In this document: positions 6,574 to 7,698 of the stretch, one piece after another
How the letters are laid out: every line of letters starts with the position of its first letter
Position numbering within the stretch: position 1 is the stretch's first letter
From: Pseudomonadota bacterium
GTDB lineage: Bacteria > Pseudomonadota > Alphaproteobacteria > Rhodospirillales > Magnetospirillaceae
DNA: 7,698 bases
Assembly: GCA_023437865.1 (NCBI GenBank)
Contig: JAEZFE010000494.1
Coordinates: forward strand, 1 to 7,698
Direction: 5' to 3'
Program-made: the position numbers and the translations under genes
The notes under the pieces: generated by a model
Told to the model about the DNA's origin: nothing
Databases searched by the model: none
Seen by the model: the letters and a program-made list of their open reading frames with translations, nothing else

Positions 6574-6610
6574 AAGGGCGGGGGGCGCCGTTCCCGCGCC
6601 CCCCGCCCTT
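6574..6610 (-). terminator. strong hairpin at the end of the hemP cassette
   Basis: Arms AAGGGCGGGGGGCGC (6574-6588) and GCGCCCCCCGCCCTT (6596-6610) are perfectly complementary over 15 bp around a 7-base loop. On the minus strand the hairpin begins within the hemP stop codon (6611-6609). No long U tract follows on the minus strand, so it may act as a Rho-independent-like stop, as an RNA 3' end stabiliser, or both. It separates the hemP cassette from the MoaD-like/propeller unit. Confidence 0.6.
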
Positions 6611-6779
6611 ACTTAGTCAGGATCAGTTTGTTCTGGGCGGTGATGCGGAGCACGTATTCCGTTCCCTCGTGCTCGATCACCAGCTTGCGGGCCTGGCCCA
6701 TCAGCGTCCGGCTGTGCACGCGCTTGGAGCATTCGCCGCCGGCTGGGGGGCGGCCGGCGTTTTCCGTGCCTCGCGTCAT
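6609..6779 (-). CDS. hemP: hemin uptake protein HemP/HmuP
   Basis: This 56-residue protein carries the HemP signature over its last ~35 residues: SRTLMGQARKLVIEHEGTEY followed by VLRITAQNKLILTK, ending in the characteristic KLILTK. In alphaproteobacteria such as Sinorhizobium and Bradyrhizobium, the homologue HmuP activates transcription of the heme receptor gene, so a regulatory rather than transport role is likely. The N-terminal ~20 residues (MTRGTENAGRPPAGGECSKR) are disordered-looking. ATG at 6779 is preferred because GGAG (6789-6786) lies 6 bases upstream. An in-frame ATG at 6812 would give 67 residues but overlaps the previous gene by 17 bases and lacks a well-spaced RBS. It is the last gene of the ExbB-like/DUF2149 cassette and is followed directly by a strong hairpin. 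No heme receptor gene is in view. Confidence 0.88.
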   Translation of the reverse strand: MTRGTENAGRPPAGGECSKRVHSRTLMGQARKLVIEHEGTEYVLRITAQNKLILTK

Positions 6780-6785
6780 CGTCTG

Positions 6786-6789
6786 CTCC
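6786..6789 (-). promoter_or_regulatory. ribosome binding site deciding the hemP start
   Basis: GGAG on the minus strand is 6 bases before the ATG at 6779 and lies in the short gap between the DUF2149-type stop and hemP. It supports the shorter HemP start over the ATG at 6812. Confidence 0.5.
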
Positions 6790-6795
6790 GATTCG

Positions 6796-7128
6796 TCATG
6801 GTTTGCCGACATCGCCCTGCTCGGGGACGTAGACCATCGAGCCGTCCTTCATGCGATAGGCCACGCCGGCCTTGGCGCCCTCGCCCTGGCCGATGCTGCC
6901 GCTGGCCTTGTAGCGGTCCAGGGTCTTCCCGTCCTTGACGACGATCTCCATGTCGGGCTGGCCCGGGTTCTTGATGACGGTCACATTGTCGTGGCTGAAC
7001 GGATTGGTCGGGTTATTGGCCACGGCCAGCAGCAGGGCTGCGATGATCACCAGGAACACGTCGATCAGGTTGACCACCGACAGGATCGGATCGTCGGCCT
7101 CGGCGTCCTCCAGCAATTTGAGGCTCAT
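6796..7128 (-). CDS. DUF2149-type membrane protein, ExbD-like
   Basis: This 110-residue protein has one membrane helix near the N terminus (LSVVNLIDVFLVIIAALLLAVA, split here as LSVVNLIDVF and LVIIAALLLAVA, ~16-37) and a soluble C-terminal domain of ~70 residues with VTVIKNPGQPDMEIVVKDGK, GEGAKAGVAYRMKDGSMVYVPE-type motifs, matching DUF2149. The NLIDVFLV segment carries an aspartate (D23) in the same setting as the proton-path aspartate of ExbD (FIDVMLV, D25 in E. coli). It starts in an ATGA overlap with the ExbB/TolQ-like gene, and GGAG lies 4 bases before the ATG. It is inferred to be the ExbD-like partner of that protein, forming a proton-driven complex in the inner membrane. The periplasmic domain differs from classical ExbD. 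HemP follows 16 bases later. Confidence 0.85.
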   Translation of the reverse strand: MSLKLLEDAEADDPILSVVNLIDVFLVIIAALLLAVANNPTNPFSHDNVTVIKNPGQPDMEIVVKDGKTLDRYKASGSIGQGEGAKAGVAYRMKDGSMVYVPEQGDVGKP

Positions 7129-7667
7129 TGCGCTCCCCCCTCGGCGAGGGCGTGCACGGCGTCGGGCATGTCCTGGCCGGTCAGGGCGTCGGCGCGGCCC
7201 CGCTCGATCTCGACCAGTTCCTCGGCGTACCAGCGACGGCGCACGTTCACCACCCAATAGGTCAGCGACGCCGCCACCAGCGCCAGGATCACCGCCGAGA
7301 ACGCCACGGTCAAATTGCTGCTGACCGCGGCAAGCTGGCCGTCGGCGAGGGATTTCAGCGCCGGCCCCATGGGGATCATGGTGGCCACGAGGCCCAGCAT
7401 GGGGGTGACGCGGGTGACGATGCGCGGTCCTTCCAGGCGCTTGAACGCCAGCGTTTCCAGCTCCAGCACGCTCAGGCGGCGGTCGGCCTGCCAGGCCGCG
7501 ACCAGATCGAACCCGGCCTGGTCGCCGCGCCGCCGCTGCTGCGCCTGCCACAGGAAGATGCCCAGGACATAGAAGGCATAGAGGAACAGCGCGATGACCG
7601 CCAACAGGACCGGCATCATGAAGAACTGGCTGGCGCCGTAAAGGGCGGTTTCAATGACGCTTTGCAA
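7125..7667 (-). CDS. MotA/TolQ/ExbB-family proton channel protein
   Basis: This 180-residue inner-membrane protein has three helices, as in ExbB/TolQ: ~17-40 (MMPVLLAVIALFLYAFYVLG), ~85-105 (TRVTPMLGLVATMIPMGPAL, the signature region equivalent to PLLGLLGTV-x-GM of ExbB) and ~118-140 (NLTVAFSAVILALVAASLTY). It is shorter than ExbB (~240) because the first cytoplasmic loop is only ~45 residues. The start is a TTG preceded by AGGAG (7680-7676) at 8 bases; an in-frame TGA at 7682-7680 excludes a start further upstream, so the gene is complete. It overlaps the DUF2149-type gene by 4 bases. Role: proton-driven energising of TonB-dependent uptake, probably of heme or iron, by family and context. 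No TonB gene is visible in the window; one may lie outside. Confidence 0.88.
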   Translation of the reverse strand: MQSVIETALYGASQFFMMPVLLAVIALFLYAFYVLGIFLWQAQQRRRGDQAGFDLVAAWQADRRLSVLELETLAFKRLEGPRIVTRVTPMLGLVATMIPMGPALKSLADGQLAAVSSNLTVAFSAVILALVAASLTYWVVNVRRRWYAEELVEIERGRADALTGQDMPDAVHALAEGGAQ

Positions 7668-7675
7668 GGGATTGG

Positions 7676-7680
7676 CTCCT
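7676..7680 (-). promoter_or_regulatory. ribosome binding site for a TTG start
   Basis: AGGAG on the minus strand lies 8 bases before the TTG at 7667. Because an in-frame stop (7682-7680) overlaps this RBS, the rare TTG start is well supported; the next in-frame ATG codons (7619 and 7616) would cut into the first membrane helix. Confidence 0.6.
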
Positions 7681-7698
7681 CAATGGGTGGGGTGGGGG

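Noticed and set aside
6796..7551. Long version (251 residues) of the DUF2149-type frame
   Set aside because: The upstream part is a frame-shadow of the ExbB-like gene; the ATG at 7128 has a good RBS, an ATGA overlap and marks where recognisable DUF2149 sequence begins.

Overview
The window is GC-rich, densely packed bacterial DNA. Its gene content (ModD, an STN-type TonB receptor, a PepSY membrane protein, HemP) and codon use suggest an alphaproteobacterium, probably Rhodospirillales and perhaps Magnetospirillum-like. That placement is inferred from gene content only. No mobile elements, tRNA or rRNA genes or CRISPR arrays were seen. There is no intergenic gap over about 150 bases.

Layout on the plus strand: the 3' end of modD (1-404) is followed by a 144-base gap with a weak hairpin and a perfect 11+11 bp palindrome (494-520) resembling a Fur operator. 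Next comes a tightly coupled four-gene iron-acquisition operon. It holds a TonB-dependent siderophore receptor with an STN signalling domain (549-3002), two small membrane proteins (3002-3277 and 3274-3558) and a PepSY-type inner-membrane protein (3568-5172). The likely scheme is import across the outer membrane by the receptor, then handling or reduction of the ferric chelate at the inner membrane by the PepSY protein and its small partners.

Layout on the minus strand, read right to left: an ExbB/TolQ-like channel subunit with a TTG start (7667-7125), a DUF2149-type protein with an ExbD-like membrane aspartate (7128-6796), and HemP/HmuP (6779-6609) form a second iron/heme-related cassette. 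It ends in a very strong 15-bp hairpin (6574-6610). Beyond the hairpin lies a two-gene unit: a MoaD/ThiS-type sulfur-carrier-like protein ending in Gly-Gly (6517-6248) and a cytoplasmic six-Asp-box beta-propeller (6245-5169). The propeller gene converges on the PepSY gene and their stop codons overlap.

The iron operon and the ExbB/DUF2149/HemP cassette are functionally complementary: one needs TonB energy and the other looks like a proton-driven energiser. The MoaD-like/propeller pair is the least explained part of the window and the best candidate for undescribed biology.
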